In this document: in pieces, positions 20,862 to 21,423 of the stretch
Numbering within the stretch: the stretch's first letter is position 1
Layout: each line of letters opens with the position of its first letter
Origin: Collodictyon triciliatum
Taxonomy: Eukaryota; CRuMs
NCBI GenBank assembly: GCA_043381765.1
Contig: JBHJMP010000298.1
Span: 1-21,423 of the forward strand
DNA: 21,423 nucleotides
Direction of reading: 5' to 3'
Position numbers and translations under genes: made by a program
Notes under the pieces: model-generated
The model's database searches: none
What the model was told of the DNA's origin: nothing
What the model saw: only the letters and a program-made list of their open reading frames with translations

Positions 20862-21423
20862 CTGCGAAAGGATGTATGTGACAATTAGCACTTTCCCTCT
20901 CCTCTTCAACATCTTGACAAAATATGCGAGTGAGGCAAAGCTGTGCGAAGGGAAAGTTACGTATGCTGTCTTTTACAACTACCATTGTCACAAGCGCCTT
21001 GTGCAATAGAAAAGAGACTTAAAGGCAGCAAAGGGAAAATGAAGGGAGACACAGACAAACAACAAGATAATAATAAAAATAAAAATAATCCGAGATGATA
21101 GAATAAACAGGCGCCTGTAAAACGCCCAGAAGCTTTTGATCAGATTCAAAACGTGATGTGCGATGTGGCCTGATTCAACCCAGACAAAGGACATCCCAAA
21201 AAAGAAGCAGAATATTCAGTAAAATATAATATATCTGGAATATACAGTTTATAACATACCGTAATATAACTATCATGGTATGATACAGCACCTAGGCGCT
21301 AAACGACAATATCAAGTCCATAACCGCCTCTTGGAAAAGATTCCATCTTTCAGACATTGGAAAAGCGAGGCTATGGAACCAACTCATGCTATCGACCCTC
21401 ATCCACAACATGAAGGGCTCTCA
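20862..21423 (-). other. Upstream region of the nucleoporin gene, first exon not found
   Basis: The visible nucleoporin exon starts after an acceptor, with a GCTAATT branch-like site about 20 bases upstream. A donor-like CATAC|GTAACT near 20960 would fit phase 2 and follows an open frame ending ACDNGSCKRQH, but that frame shows no ATG. The remainder to the right edge is AT-rich, and I see no second gene. Confidence 0.35.

Overview
The window is intron-rich, AT-rich eukaryotic nuclear DNA. It has many short GT-AG introns, homopolymer and microsatellite tracts, and two assembly gaps. The VPS8 and FG-nucleoporin/RanBD genes, the compact introns and the CTAAC/CTAAT-like branch sites point to a fungus. 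The AT-richness and very high intron number suggest an early-diverging (Mucoromycota-like) lineage. That placement is inference. All gene models were built by hand from reading frames, splice-site phase and family knowledge.

Layout, left to right. (1) Minus strand 1-1022: the 5' part of a Ser/Thr/Pro/Lys-rich gene of unknown function, five exons, running off the left edge. (2) Minus strand 1226-4878: a complete seven-exon gene for an 853-residue low-complexity, Gln/Ser/Pro-rich protein with a possible eIF4E-binding-like motif. A long CT-rich tract (read on its sense strand) lies upstream. (3) 5247-6956: a 492-N gap and a higher-GC stretch with broken minus-strand frames, possibly a retroelement or gene relic, then the short VPS8 upstream region. 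(4) Plus strand 6957-17828: a complete VPS8 homologue, the CORVET tethering-complex subunit, resolved into 44 exons and 1365 residues. It has an N-terminal beta-propeller, an alpha-solenoid with the VPS8 family core, a RING-H2 finger and a Ser/Pro-rich tail. (5) 17829-18665: convergent intergenic DNA. (6) Minus strand 18666-20861 and beyond: a Nup50/Nup2-type nucleoporin with a Nup50-like N-terminal segment, about ten FAFG repeats and a C-terminal Ran-binding domain. Its first exon is not resolved.

The genes are not an operon or a gene cluster; VPS8 (endosomal tethering) and the nucleoporin (nuclear transport) are housekeeping neighbours. I found no previously undescribed molecular system. 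The most interesting points are a decayed tandem duplicate of one VPS8 exon beside the 100-N gap, recurrent T(n)A(n) blocks at splice sites, a probable GC-AG intron, many non-YAG acceptors, a higher-order trinucleotide array inside a VPS8 intron, and two minus-strand genes that I could not assign to a family.
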